Shown: positions 47,441 through 55,708, counted from the stretch's first letter. The stretch is 64,000 bases of DNA from Clostridia bacterium (GCA_017513245.1 JAFXGK010000026.1:1-64000), one strand, 5' to 3'. The notes: generated by a model not told the origin, from the letters alone. Numbers and translations are program-made.

Positions 47441-48892
47441 TTACGGATTATTAACTATGCCTACAAACAGCGGTGTGCCGATCGGCGAAGTTACCGCGAA
47501 TATAAAAGGTCTATCGAGGAAAAAGTCAACTTCGTCCTTAGGCATACTGCTGCCGGCATCAGCGATAATAACAGTGAATGCGGCAGCCTCGCAGCCGTCT
47601 TCGTTAATTTTCACTCTTGCCGAATGATCACAACTGCTGACGTAAACAAACTCATCAGTCAGAGGCGACATATCGGATTCGAGAGAAAAGACGTCGGTTA
47701 CGCCGAGTCCTTCAAGCGTTTCTATAAGCGACATATCACTCTTCACGTCAAATTTGGGAACTTTGAGGTTTACAAGCAGGTCGTTACGAATACAAGTTGG
47801 GTTTGCAATAAAGTCTAACACAAAACCTTCACTTATGAGTTCCTCGGGGGACGAGCCTTCATCGGGCAGAATGAAATACATTCCGCCGTAATCATTAAGG
47901 GACTTATAGGTTGCTGTAAAGCCATTACCCATATAGTAACTTCCCATGCTGCTATCATTCATGAATTCGCATTCGATATCCCCTGTCGGTGAACGGAACT
48001 TTTCTTTAGTGTTATAAACACTTTTAAATTTATCGTGCCAGGAAGCTTTAAGATAAATTGTGCTGGCAAGACCGATAACGGTATCATTATTAAACCCTTT
48101 TAAATTTTCTACAGAATCTTTTAGCAGGCCGCCCGTTTGGTCGTTAAGCCATTTCTTTAATGCCTCATTATATTCGGGCGCTCCCATAGTTCCGCTATAG
48201 GAAGAAGCATAGTATTTTTCCTTAAGTGTTTTCAGGGTATCAAGCTTATAATCGTAATCTCCCCTGAGCCACATGGAATTCGCAAATACGGCTTTGGTAA
48301 TTCCGTCGTCACGATAATTGGCAAGCCAAAGGTTATTAACCGTATCGCGCAGTTCCTCAACCGATTCGCTTCCTAGAAGACTGAGTATCTGCTCTCGGCT
48401 TTCACCGCCGGTTGTTTCTGCCAACATACTAAGCGCAAAGTAGATATTTACGGGCGAATATAAAGCGTTTTCGCCCTTGGTATCGGATAAAATTGCAGGT
48501 GCGGTATAAGCAAAGAATTTGTCGAGTCCGTGCATCTGTTGCTGCGTTGGATAGCCGCACACGTCGCTTCGATATTCGTTCCATTCCTGCCACTGCTCAT
48601 AATAGCTGTCCCAGTCGGTTTCAGCCAGTTCTTCGCTCGGATACTGCGGCATTTCGGGATACTCGGCCTCGATTGCCAGTGCGGTCAGCGGATACGGAGC
48701 TACACCGCCTAAATCATCACGAAGTCCGGGCACGAAATATGCAATTCCAAAAACCATACACAAAGCGGCGGCAACAGCCACAAACTTAATAATAAGCGGC
48801 TTTTTACTGCGGCGCTTTCGGGATATGGCGGTTATGGCAATTATATCTTCATCAATATTTCCTATGCCGTTTATCAGTTCATCGTTATTCAT
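47441..48892 (-). CDS. Membrane-anchored serpin encoded in the anti-sigma position
   Basis: 483 residues, about 100 longer than a plain serpin. A cytoplasmic N-terminus (LINGIGNIDEDIIAI, basic ISRKRRSKK) and one membrane helix (about 33-54) precede an extracellular serpin domain starting near 120: GENALYSPVNIYFALSML, LASTIYLKASWHDKF, YFILPDEG, FDVKSDMSLIETLEGLGV, RPFIFAV. The reactive loop begins EDGCEAAAFT (431-440): the hinge has Gly at P15 and small P12-P10 residues, as in inhibitory serpins, and counting gives P1-P1' near Gly447-Ser448. The N-terminus resembles the short membrane partners found beside this ECF class. It overlaps the sigma gene by eight bases, so it may anchor or regulate the sigma factor. 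Confidence 0.88.
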   Translation of the reverse strand: MNNDELINGIGNIDEDIIAITAISRKRRSKKPLIIKFVAVAAALCMVFGIAYFVPGLRDDLGGVAPYPLTALAIEAEYPEMPQYPSEELAETDWDSYYEQWQEWNEYRSDVCGYPTQQQMHGLDKFFAYTAPAILSDTKGENALYSPVNIYFALSMLAETTGGESREQILSLLGSESVEELRDTVNNLWLANYRDDGITKAVFANSMWLRGDYDYKLDTLKTLKEKYYASSYSGTMGAPEYNEALKKWLNDQTGGLLKDSVENLKGFNNDTVIGLASTIYLKASWHDKFKSVYNTKEKFRSPTGDIECEFMNDSSMGSYYMGNGFTATYKSLNDYGGMYFILPDEGSSPEELISEGFVLDFIANPTCIRNDLLVNLKVPKFDVKSDMSLIETLEGLGVTDVFSLESDMSPLTDEFVYVSSCDHSARVKINEDGCEAAAFTVIIADAGSSMPKDEVDFFLDRPFIFAVTSPIGTPLFVGIVNNP

Positions 48893-49448
48893 TTAAAAAT
48901 CCCTCACTTTCCAAAAAAGCTTTAAGGCCTTTACGTGTTCTGAAGAGAAGACTTTTAATTTTTGATTGACTGCAGCCTTTGCATTTAGCAATTTCTTCAA
49001 TAGAATCGCAGAAAAAATATCTGCACACAAATACAGTTCTGCTTTCGGCCGGCAGCGAATACAGATATCTGCTTATCGCTTCGCCGAGCAGTTTTTCATT
49101 CAGCTTATCCTCCGCCGACGGTGCGCCGTCAACACATTCCTCCAGCTCGCTGAGCGACAGTAAATACTGCTTACCGCCGCGTTTTTCGGCGCCTTTTTTG
49201 CGCAAAAGGTCAATAGAAAGTCCGCGAACAATTCGGCCTAAGTAAACCCCGAGCTTTGAAGGACGTTCACTCGGCATTGTGTTCCAAGCGCGCATATAAG
49301 TATCGTTTACGCATTCGTTAACGTCCTCATCCTGCGAAAGAATGTTATAGGAAATCTTTTTTAAATATCTGCCGTATTTTGTGTCGGTTTCCGTCACGGC
49401 AGATTCATCTCTTTGCCAGAAAAGATCAACGATTTGCAAATCATCCAT
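48885..49448 (-). CDS. ECF-type RNA polymerase sigma factor
   Basis: 187 residues. Region 2: YGRYLKKISYNILSQDEDVNECVNDTYMRAWNTMP followed by LGVYLGRIVRGLSIDLLR (split here). Region 4: LPAESRTVFVCRYFFCDSIEEIAKCKGCSQSKIKSLLFRTRKGL-type helix-turn-helix. It opens IVDLFWQRDESAVTETDTKYG, characteristic of ECF factors common in gut Clostridia whose downstream gene encodes a membrane protein. The gene precedes and overlaps the serpin gene. A promoter of ECF type lies about 31 bp upstream, suggesting autoregulation. The signal is unknown. Confidence 0.92.
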   Translation of the reverse strand: MDDLQIVDLFWQRDESAVTETDTKYGRYLKKISYNILSQDEDVNECVNDTYMRAWNTMPSERPSKLGVYLGRIVRGLSIDLLRKKGAEKRGGKQYLLSLSELEECVDGAPSAEDKLNEKLLGEAISRYLYSLPAESRTVFVCRYFFCDSIEEIAKCKGCSQSKIKSLLFRTRKGLKAFLESEGFLNE

Positions 49449-49478
49449 ATTATCCCTCCTTGACTTCTCTTCACCCTA

Positions 49479-49507
49479 AATACCGAAAAATATTCAAAGC
49501 GGTTGCA
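49479..49507 (-). promoter_or_regulatory. Candidate ECF-type autoregulatory promoter
   Basis: Minus strand TGCAACC (49501-49507), 15-bp spacer, CGGTATT (49479-49485). The AAC and CG signatures are those of ECF promoters. Position is right for the sigma-serpin operon. Confidence 0.5.
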
Positions 49508-49516
49508 CAAATGTTG

Positions 49517-51331
49517 TTAATTATGGAAATAATTATGGATATTTTGCGCTACGGGAAGAGTTATTCCCTTAACACTTGCTAATTCTTCAACCGTTGCATC
49601 AGCAATAGCGGTTATGGTTTTATAATGCTTGAGCAGCAGCGTTGCTCTATTCTCACCCACTCCCTCTATTTCGGTTAGGCGAGATTTTAAGGTGCTCTTT
49701 TTTGCGCGCTGATGATGATACCCTACCGCAAAACGGTGAGTTTCTTCCTGAATGGTAGCCACCAGGGTGTATGCGCGGCGGTTGGCTTTAATTACAATAT
49801 CGCCACCGTCAGCCGCGATTGCACGTGTACGGTGTTTGCTGTCCTTAACCATACCAAACACCGGCACCGATATGCCGATTTTGGCAAAAACCTCCTTAAC
49901 GGCACTAAGCTGTCCCTTACCGCCGTCAAGCAGAATAAGGTCGGGCAGTTTGCCGAAGCCATAGCCGGTATCGTTATTACGATATTCGGTAAACCTACGT
50001 TCCAAAACCTCACGCATTGATTCATAATCGTCCTGACCCGAGAAGGTCTTAATCTTAAATCGCTTATATGCGCTTTTAAGCGGCTTTCCGTCCTTAAACA
50101 CCGTCATACCTGCAACGTTTTCAAAGCCTGCGGTATTGGAAATATCGTAAGCTTCGATATATTCGGGCGGCGCCGAAAGACCGAGCAACTCCGCAAGCTC
50201 GGCAAGCGCCTGCATTTGGTGGCCGGTTTTGTTGCTTTGCTGTGATAAATACTCTGCGGCGTTGTTGCGGCACATTGAAACTAAATGATATTTATCGCCC
50301 TTTTGCGGCTCGATAATCTCAACCTTGCCGCCGCGCTTTTCAGAAAGCCAGCGAGCAAGAAGCTCATAGTCCTCAGGCAGGCTGTCACACAGAATGGTGC
50401 GCGGAATATCCTCGCGTGAGGAATAATAACGCTGAAAAAACTCATAACGAGAACGGGCTGCGTTATCGTCACTTTCGGTAACGTGCTGAGAACAATCCTC
50501 CATATGACCTGAGTTATATTTTAAAACGCAGAAGCAGGATTTATCGCCCTCACTTACCATAGCGATAACATCAATGCGTTCGTTTCGCGCGGTTATAACC
50601 TTTTGCTTATCCTTAATGCGTTTTATGGCGTTTATGCGGTCACGCAGTCGCGCCGCAAGCTCGAAATCAAGATTTTCGGCAGCCGCCTCCATTCTCTCGG
50701 TAAGCTCAACAACGGCAGAACCGTGCTCGCCTTTAATAAACGAAACGGCCGAACGGACACACTCCATATAATCCGAATGCGAAATCTTTTTACAGCACGG
50801 TGCAGAACAAAGTCCGATATGATGATTAAGGCAGGGCTTTGCATAGCGGTTGCCGAAGGTGCGGTTACACTGCGGAAGTTTAAATATCTTATTGGCTTCA
50901 CTTACCGTTTGGTTAACCACAAAGGCTGAATTATAAGGGCCTATATAGTGCGCGCCATCGTTTTCCTTTTGCTTGGCTGAACGAATGCGCGGCCAGTTTT
51001 CGCCCGTAATTTTGATATAAAAATATCCTTTATCATCCTTAAGAAGGATATTATACTTCGGCTGATGCTGTTTTATAAGCGAGGATTCGAGAATAAACGC
51101 CTCAAACTCGCTGTCACACAGAATATACTCAAAATCTTCAACGTTAGAGACCATTTTCTTAACTTTCAGGGTATGCTGATTACCCGCGCCGAAATACTGC
51201 GACACGCGATTTTTAAGCACCTTTGCCTTGCCGATATATATAATCTCGCCCGCGGCATTTTTCATAATATAAACACCCGGCTCGCAGGGCAATGCGGCAG
51301 CCTTGGCCTTAAGACGGTTTATGCGTTCCAA
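49517..51331 (-). CDS. uvrC: Excinuclease ABC subunit C
   Basis: 604 residues. GIY-YIG nuclease (CEPGVYIMKNAAGEIIYIGKA), conserved cysteine pair region (CLNHHIGLCSAPC), UVR domain (ELTERMEAAAENLDFELAARLRDRI), RNase H-like second nuclease (EAYDISNTAG ... DLILLDGGKGQLSA), and C-terminal helix-hairpin-helix motifs. Makes both incisions in nucleotide-excision repair. Start is TTG at 51331 with AAGGTGAGG upstream. Confidence 0.96.
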   Translation of the reverse strand: MERINRLKAKAAALPCEPGVYIMKNAAGEIIYIGKAKVLKNRVSQYFGAGNQHTLKVKKMVSNVEDFEYILCDSEFEAFILESSLIKQHQPKYNILLKDDKGYFYIKITGENWPRIRSAKQKENDGAHYIGPYNSAFVVNQTVSEANKIFKLPQCNRTFGNRYAKPCLNHHIGLCSAPCCKKISHSDYMECVRSAVSFIKGEHGSAVVELTERMEAAAENLDFELAARLRDRINAIKRIKDKQKVITARNERIDVIAMVSEGDKSCFCVLKYNSGHMEDCSQHVTESDDNAARSRYEFFQRYYSSREDIPRTILCDSLPEDYELLARWLSEKRGGKVEIIEPQKGDKYHLVSMCRNNAAEYLSQQSNKTGHQMQALAELAELLGLSAPPEYIEAYDISNTAGFENVAGMTVFKDGKPLKSAYKRFKIKTFSGQDDYESMREVLERRFTEYRNNDTGYGFGKLPDLILLDGGKGQLSAVKEVFAKIGISVPVFGMVKDSKHRTRAIAADGGDIVIKANRRAYTLVATIQEETHRFAVGYHHQRAKKSTLKSRLTEIEGVGENRATLLLKHYKTITAIADATVEELASVKGITLPVAQNIHNYFHN

Positions 51332-51365
51332 ATCCTCACCTTCTTTCGTAAAATTTTTATACTAT

Positions 51366-51836
51366 TTAGTCGCGAAGTTTACATACGTCAACCCAAGACT
51401 CAAAGCCCGAGTATTTTTCAAGTTCTTCGATAGTAAGTTCGATTGCGCTGTTGCTGCTGCCTGCAGCAGGAAAAACGGTATCGAAACGCTTTAGCGATTC
51501 GTCAAGATACACCTTTACGCCCTCGTTTACAGCAAAGGGACACACACCTCCGACAGCGTGACCGATAAGTTCAACCGCTTCGTCAAGCGAAAGCATTTTG
51601 GCCTTCACGGCAAACTGCGCTTTATATTTCGGGTTGTCAATTTTCGTATCGCCGGCGGCAACTATGAGAATAGGCGCGTTATCCACCATAAACGATAACG
51701 TCTTTGCAATACGGCATGGCTCACAGCCGAGCGCGGCCGCCGCTAAATCGACCGTAGCGCTGGAAACGGAAAACTCCTGAACACGGTCTTCAATTCCAAA
51801 AGTTTTAAAATATGCTTTTACCTTTTCAATAGACAT
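51366..51836 (-). CDS. YbaK/EbsC-family aminoacyl-tRNA deacylase
   Basis: 156 residues from the ATG at 51836 (GGTGG just upstream). YbaK fold: RIAKTLSFMVDNAPILIVAAGDTKID with the conserved lysine, then GHAVGGVCPFAV and VFPAAGSSNSAIELT. These proteins hydrolyse mischarged Cys- or Ala-tRNAs. Shares direction with uvrC, 34 bp upstream. Confidence 0.92.
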   Translation of the reverse strand: MSIEKVKAYFKTFGIEDRVQEFSVSSATVDLAAAALGCEPCRIAKTLSFMVDNAPILIVAAGDTKIDNPKYKAQFAVKAKMLSLDEAVELIGHAVGGVCPFAVNEGVKVYLDESLKRFDTVFPAAGSSNSAIELTIEELEKYSGFESWVDVCKLRD

Positions 51837-51960
51837 GTTAACCACCCAAGTATTTTATTATATTTATGATAACATAAATTTAGGTTCTAATCAACGGCTA
51901 CTTCGAATCCCCGTAACAAAAAGAAAAACCCGAAACACTCAAGAGAATGTTTCGAGCTTT

Positions 51961-52036
51961 TGGTGACCCATCGGGGATTCGAACCCCGGACACCTTGATT
52001 AAAAGTCAAGTGCTCTACCGACTGAGCTAATGGATC
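51961..52036 (-). tRNA. tRNA-Lys (anticodon TTT)
   Basis: 76 nt with CCA encoded. Acceptor GATCCAT/ATGGGTC, D-arm GCTC..GAGC, anticodon stem TTGA/TCAA around CTTTTAA (anticodon TTT), T-arm GGGGTTCGAATCCCC. Confidence 0.96.
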
Positions 52037-52054
52037 GTCTTAACCGACCAAGTT

Positions 52055-52083
52055 ATTATATCAACTCAAAACACAATTGTCAA
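52055..52083 (-). promoter_or_regulatory. Promoter of tRNA-Lys
   Basis: Minus strand TTGACA (52078-52083), 17-bp spacer, TATAAT (52055-52060); divergent from the tRNA-Ser promoter. Confidence 0.92.
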
Positions 52084-52115
52084 GCATTTAAGAAACAAAT
52101 TTATCATTTTACTTA

Positions 52116-52144
52116 TTGACAACAAATAAATATTATGTTAAAAT
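52116..52144 (+). promoter_or_regulatory. Promoter of the tRNA-Ser pair
   Basis: TTGACA (52116-52121), 17-bp spacer, TAAAAT (52139-52144). Confidence 0.88.
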
Positions 52145-52156
52145 GAACTTCGCTGT

Positions 52157-52243
52157 GGAGAGGTGTCCGAGCGGTTTAAGGAGCTGGTCTTGAAAACCAG
52201 TGACTCGCAAGAGCCAAGGGTTCGAATCCCTTCCTCTCCGCCA
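52157..52243 (+). tRNA. tRNA-Ser (anticodon TGA)
   Basis: 87 nt class II tRNA. Acceptor GGAGAGG/CCTCTCC, anticodon stem CTGGT/ACCAG around CTTGAAA (anticodon TGA), long variable arm GACTCGCAAGAGC, T-arm GGGTTCGAATCCC, encoded CCA. Confidence 0.96.
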
Positions 52244-52280
52244 CCTCGAACAAATTAATAGTTATAATTAACGCTATCAT

Positions 52281-52371
52281 GGAGTAGTACTCAAGTTGGT
52301 GACGAGGCACCCCTGCTAAGGGTGTAGGCCGGGTAACCGGTGCGAGAGTTCGAGTCTCTCCTACTCCGCCA
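52281..52371 (+). tRNA. tRNA-Ser (anticodon GCT)
   Basis: 91 nt class II tRNA. Acceptor GGAGTAG/CTACTCC, anticodon stem CACCC/GGGTG around CTGCTAA (anticodon GCT), variable arm GGCCGGGTAACCGGTGC, encoded CCA. Confidence 0.95.
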
Positions 52372-52374
52372 TAG

Positions 52375-52404
52375 AAAGCACTGTCGTAAGACGGTGCTTT
52401 TTTG
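52375..52404 (+). terminator. Terminator after the tRNA-Ser pair
   Basis: Arms AAAGCAC-t-GTC / GAC-g-GTGCTTT (52375-52400) around GTAA, followed by a T-run. Confidence 0.88.
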
Positions 52405-52477
52405 TTTTATGTAGCATCGTTGCTAAAAGGCGAATAGCATAATTATAGGACAATACTACACACATAAGGGTGATACC

Positions 52478-52720
52478 ATGCAAAAGTTAATTGCACTTTC
52501 AGATATAAAAATCGGAGAAGGCGCCGTTGTTAAAAAGCTTGACACCCATGGTGCGATGCGACGGCGACTGCAGGATATGGGACTTGTGATCGGCACAAAA
52601 ACCGAATGTTTGGGCCGCAGTCCCGGCGGAGATCCTGCAGCGTATCTGATTCGCGGTGCCGTTATTGCAATACGACGGGAAGACAGCAAAAATATTTTTG
52701 TGTCTTTAAGGGATGAATAG
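52478..52720 (+). CDS. feoA: Ferrous iron transport protein A
   Basis: 80 residues, one SH3-like FeoA domain: LSDIKIGEGAVVKKLD, MRRRLQDMGLVIGTKTEC, RSPGGDPAAYLIRGAVIAIR. A cytosolic partner of FeoB. The ATG follows AAGGGTGA. It lies four bases before feoB, so a normal feoAB operon existed or exists here. Confidence 0.95.
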   Translation: MQKLIALSDIKIGEGAVVKKLDTHGAMRRRLQDMGLVIGTKTECLGRSPGGDPAAYLIRGAVIAIRREDSKNIFVSLRDE

Positions 52721-52723
52721 CGA

Positions 52724-54187
52724 ATGGGTCTTACAAGAAAATCGGTCGGCAGTGGAATTTTTGATAATACGACCATTAAAAAGAGCAATGAATACGTTAT
52801 CGCCCTTGCCGGCAACCCGAACGTAGGAAAAAGCACGATTTTTAACGCGCTGACCGGTCTTAACCAGCACACCGGAAACTGGCCCGGCAAAACCATATCG
52901 GGCGCTGAGGGCAGATATAGCGATGAATTCGGTGATAAAATTTTGGTGGACATACCCGGCACATATTCCCTGCTTGCGCATTCGGCCGAGGAAGAAATCG
53001 CTCGAAACTTTATATGCTTCGGTAATACCGACGCCACCATTGTTGTTTGCGATGCAACCTGTCTTGAGAGAAATTTAAATCTCGTACTGCAAACACTTGA
53101 AATTTCAAAAAACACCGTTGTTTGCGTTAATCTTTTAGATGAGGCAAGACGAAAACACATAAACGTTGACCTCGGTCGACTATCGCAAAGTCTGGGGGTT
53201 CCCGTAGTCGGCATTTCGGCGCGCAAAAAACACGAGGCCGATAAAATTATGCAGGTACTTAACAATAATATATTAAACCCAAAAGAATCTTCCCCGTTTA
53301 TTGTGCATTACGAAGAAGAAATAGAATCGGCCATTGTAGAACTCGAGCCCCTTGTAAAAGAACTGGTTGGCGAACGCATAAATTCACGGTGGCTTACGCT
53401 CCGTCTTTTAATGCCCGATAGCTCGCTTCTCTCTGAATGCGAAAAATACTTAGGCTTTAATATCCTCGCAGATGAAGAGTTTGCTTCTGCTTTAGAAAAG
53501 GTTTTAAAGGGACTCAAGGACCGCGGTCTTGACCGTGAGGGAATTGAAGATTCGGTTACTGCCTCGATTTATGCCGCCGCAGAAAGAATTGCAGGCAGTG
53601 CCGTTTCATTCACTAAAGAAAACCCAAATTATGCAGATAGAAAAATCGATAAAATCCTTACCGGCAAGTTAATCGGATACCCGATAATGCTGCTTTTTGC
53701 GGGGCTGATATTTTGGATAACCATTGTCGGAGCAAATTATCCAAGCGAGCTTTTAAGTAATCTCTTCTCGGTTTTCGAAAATAAAATCAATCAAATACTG
53801 CTGTTTTTAAACTCTCCCGAGTGGCTACGCAGTATTCTTGTCGACGGCATGTTCAGAGTGCTTTTCTGGGTCGTAGCCGTTATGCTGCCGCCAATGGCCA
53901 TTTTCTTTCCGTTGTTTACATTGCTTGAGGACGTAGGCTATCTGCCGCGAATTGCATATAACCTTGATAATCCGTTTCGCAAATGCAAAGCCTGCGGAAA
54001 GCAGGCGCTCACGATGTGTATGGGGTTTGGCTGTAATGCAGCAGGCATTGTAGGCTGCCGCATTATCGATTCTCCGCGTGAGCGTATGCTTGCCATCCTT
54101 ACTAACAATTTTGTTCCGTGCAATGGTCATTTACCGCAACAAAAGTTTGGCAAAAATCAATTATTTCTTCTGTGGCGGTGCGGCTAA
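52724..54187 (+). CDS. feoB: Ferrous iron transporter FeoB, 5' segment interrupted by an insertion
   Basis: 487 codons, of which about 469 are true FeoB. N-terminal GTPase (ALAGNPNVGKSTIFNALTG, DIPGTYSL, CVNLLDEA), guanine-dissociation-inhibitor helices, then the first gate half (LLFAGLIFWITIVGANYP, VLFWVVAVMLPPMAIFFPLFTLLEDVGYLPR, MCMGFGCNAAGIVGCRI; listed as fragments). The normal sequence breaks off after NNFVPCNG, inside the conserved NNFVPCNG-x-FPTL block. The remaining ~19 residues come from the inserted element and end at a stop. The rest of feoB resumes at 59314. In this form the protein lacks the second gate half and should not transport iron. Confidence 0.93.
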   Translation: MGLTRKSVGSGIFDNTTIKKSNEYVIALAGNPNVGKSTIFNALTGLNQHTGNWPGKTISGAEGRYSDEFGDKILVDIPGTYSLLAHSAEEEIARNFICFGNTDATIVVCDATCLERNLNLVLQTLEISKNTVVCVNLLDEARRKHINVDLGRLSQSLGVPVVGISARKKHEADKIMQVLNNNILNPKESSPFIVHYEEEIESAIVELEPLVKELVGERINSRWLTLRLLMPDSSLLSECEKYLGFNILADEEFASALEKVLKGLKDRGLDREGIEDSVTASIYAAAERIAGSAVSFTKENPNYADRKIDKILTGKLIGYPIMLLFAGLIFWITIVGANYPSELLSNLFSVFENKINQILLFLNSPEWLRSILVDGMFRVLFWVVAVMLPPMAIFFPLFTLLEDVGYLPRIAYNLDNPFRKCKACGKQALTMCMGFGCNAAGIVGCRIIDSPRERMLAILTNNFVPCNGHLPQQKFGKNQLFLLWRCG

Positions 54188-54308
54188 GGCCAAATAATTC
54201 AACCTTAAGTGACAAAAATTCGATAATCAGTTCTTCAATTCGCTTTTGTGAATCGGTACACTCGCCTCTCAAGACAAAAATTATTTCGTTCGGTACGTTT
54301 TTCGGCAT
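54102..54308 (-). CDS. Small ORF crossing the left element junction
   Basis: 68 residues from ATG 54308 with a good GAGGTGAT ribosome site. Helical, acidic and hydrophobic (EIIFVLRGECTDSQKRIE, ELIIEFLSLKVELFG). No family recognised. The last ~9 codons lie in feoB beyond the crossover point. If the element circularises, the frame instead continues through the right end and the C-terminus changes. Position at the edge opposite the recombinase would suit a small recombination accessory factor, but this is only inference. Confidence 0.5.
   Translation of the reverse strand: MPKNVPNEIIFVLRGECTDSQKRIEELIIEFLSLKVELFGLSRTATEEIIDFCQTFVAVNDHCTEQNC
54116..54150. repeat. Left attachment junction (attL) of the feoB element
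   Basis: feoB sequence ...CCGTGCAATGGTCA meets element sequence at the TTT of 54130-54132. The element-side arm CAACAAAA (54137-54144) is the exact inverted copy of TTTTGTTG (59303-59310) at the right end. Aligned with the right junction at an offset of 5,184 bp, GT, TTT and CC positions match. Confidence 0.8.
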
Positions 54309-54339
54309 TTTATCACCTCAAAAAACTATATGAAACAAA

Positions 54340-54388
54340 AAAAGAAGATACCCCTGCGTCATTACGACATCGGGGTATCTTTTTTTAA
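54340..54388. terminator. Terminator of the dapA-ddh-lysA operon
   Basis: Arms AGATACCCC (54346-54354) and GGGGTATCT (54372-54380) with inner pairing, T-runs in both directions. Confidence 0.88.
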
Positions 54389-55698
54389 ACATCGAGAGAG
54401 ATGATGTTTTCTAAGGTTTCGCGACGAACGGCAAGATAAGAGGTACCGTCGCGCAGCATAACGATGGGCGGACGACCTATTCTGTTGTAGTTCGAAGCCA
54501 TTGAATAATGATATGCACCGGTGGTCATACAAGCGAGAATATCGCCGCGTGTAACAGAATCGGGCATATGTACGTTTTCTTGAATTATATCTCCGCTCTC
54601 ACAGCAACGGCCGACAACGGAACAAAGCATATTATGGTCTTCACAAACCTTGTTTGCCAACGTAAGCGTATAGGAAGCGCCATAAAGCGCATATCTGATA
54701 TTGTCGGTCATACCGCCGTCAACCGAGATATAATTAATAAACTCGGGTATGCGCTTAACTGTACCGACAGAATAAAGGGTCATTCCTGCGTCGGCAACAA
54801 TACTGCGGCCCGGTTCAAATCCGATAATCGGCATCGCAATTCCAAGCTCAGCAACCTTGTTCTTTACAGCGTCACCAATTTCTGCGATGACGGCAGGTAA
54901 ATCGAGTACGGGGTCGCTCGCCAAATAGCGAACGCCAAATCCACCGCCGAGATCTAACTGCTCGGCAACGATACCGTATTTATCCCTCATATCGCGGATA
55001 AACTCAAGCATAACGTCGGCAGAACGGAGGAAAACGTCAGCGTCAAATACCTGCGAGCCAACGTGACAGTGGAAACCTGCAAGCTTGATATTTTCAAGCG
55101 ACAGAGCCGTCTTTACCATCTCGTCAGCCTGCCCGGTCTCTATTGCGGAGCCGAACTTCGAATCAACCTTGCCGGTTGCAACCGCCTCGAAGGTATGCGG
55201 GTCAATTCCCGGTGTGATTCTTAAAAGCAGAGGCTGCACCATACCGCGGCGACCGGCCTCGGTATTGATTGCGTACAGTTCTTCTTCGTTATCAACTACA
55301 AAGTAGCCAACGCCCTTTTCAATAGCAAAGGCCACGTCCTCGTCGGTTTTATTATTTGAATGAAAATATGCGTTTTCAAGCGGATATCCTGCACTATAGG
55401 CGGTATAAATTTCACCGCAGGAAACAACGTCGATATTCATACCCTCTTCACGCATTATTTCATAAATGCGCTTAAAGGAGGATGCTTTAGAGGCATACAT
55501 AACCTTGCCCTTGTCGCCAAATGCAGCCTTAACGGCGGTTAAATATTCGCGGCAAACGGCTCTTATGCGGTCCTCATCCATCAAATAAAGCGGCGTTCCG
55601 TATTTTTTAGCAAGGGCAACCGTGTCCTGTCCGGCAAAGGTCAGGTGTTCGCCCGAAACGCCGATGTTATCACAAATAAAAATGTTTTCGTTTTGCAT
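54385..55698 (-). CDS. lysA: Diaminopimelate decarboxylase
   Basis: 437 residues from the ATG at 55698 (AAAGGA upstream; the longer frame overlaps ddh). Alanine-racemase-like PLP barrel: the PLP lysine in KVMYASKASSF, the His/Gly loop FHCHVGSQVFD, LDLGGGFGV, GFEPGRSIVADAG, and the substrate Cys in GRCCESGDI. Converts meso-diaminopimelate to lysine. Third gene of the riboswitch-controlled operon, ten bases after ddh, within the feoB element. Confidence 0.96.
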   Translation of the reverse strand: MQNENIFICDNIGVSGEHLTFAGQDTVALAKKYGTPLYLMDEDRIRAVCREYLTAVKAAFGDKGKVMYASKASSFKRIYEIMREEGMNIDVVSCGEIYTAYSAGYPLENAYFHSNNKTDEDVAFAIEKGVGYFVVDNEEELYAINTEAGRRGMVQPLLLRITPGIDPHTFEAVATGKVDSKFGSAIETGQADEMVKTALSLENIKLAGFHCHVGSQVFDADVFLRSADVMLEFIRDMRDKYGIVAEQLDLGGGFGVRYLASDPVLDLPAVIAEIGDAVKNKVAELGIAMPIIGFEPGRSIVADAGMTLYSVGTVKRIPEFINYISVDGGMTDNIRYALYGASYTLTLANKVCEDHNMLCSVVGRCCESGDIIQENVHMPDSVTRGDILACMTTGAYHYSMASNYNRIGRPPIVMLRDGTSYLAVRRETLENIISLDV

Positions 55699-55708
55699 AA
55701 AAAGTCCT

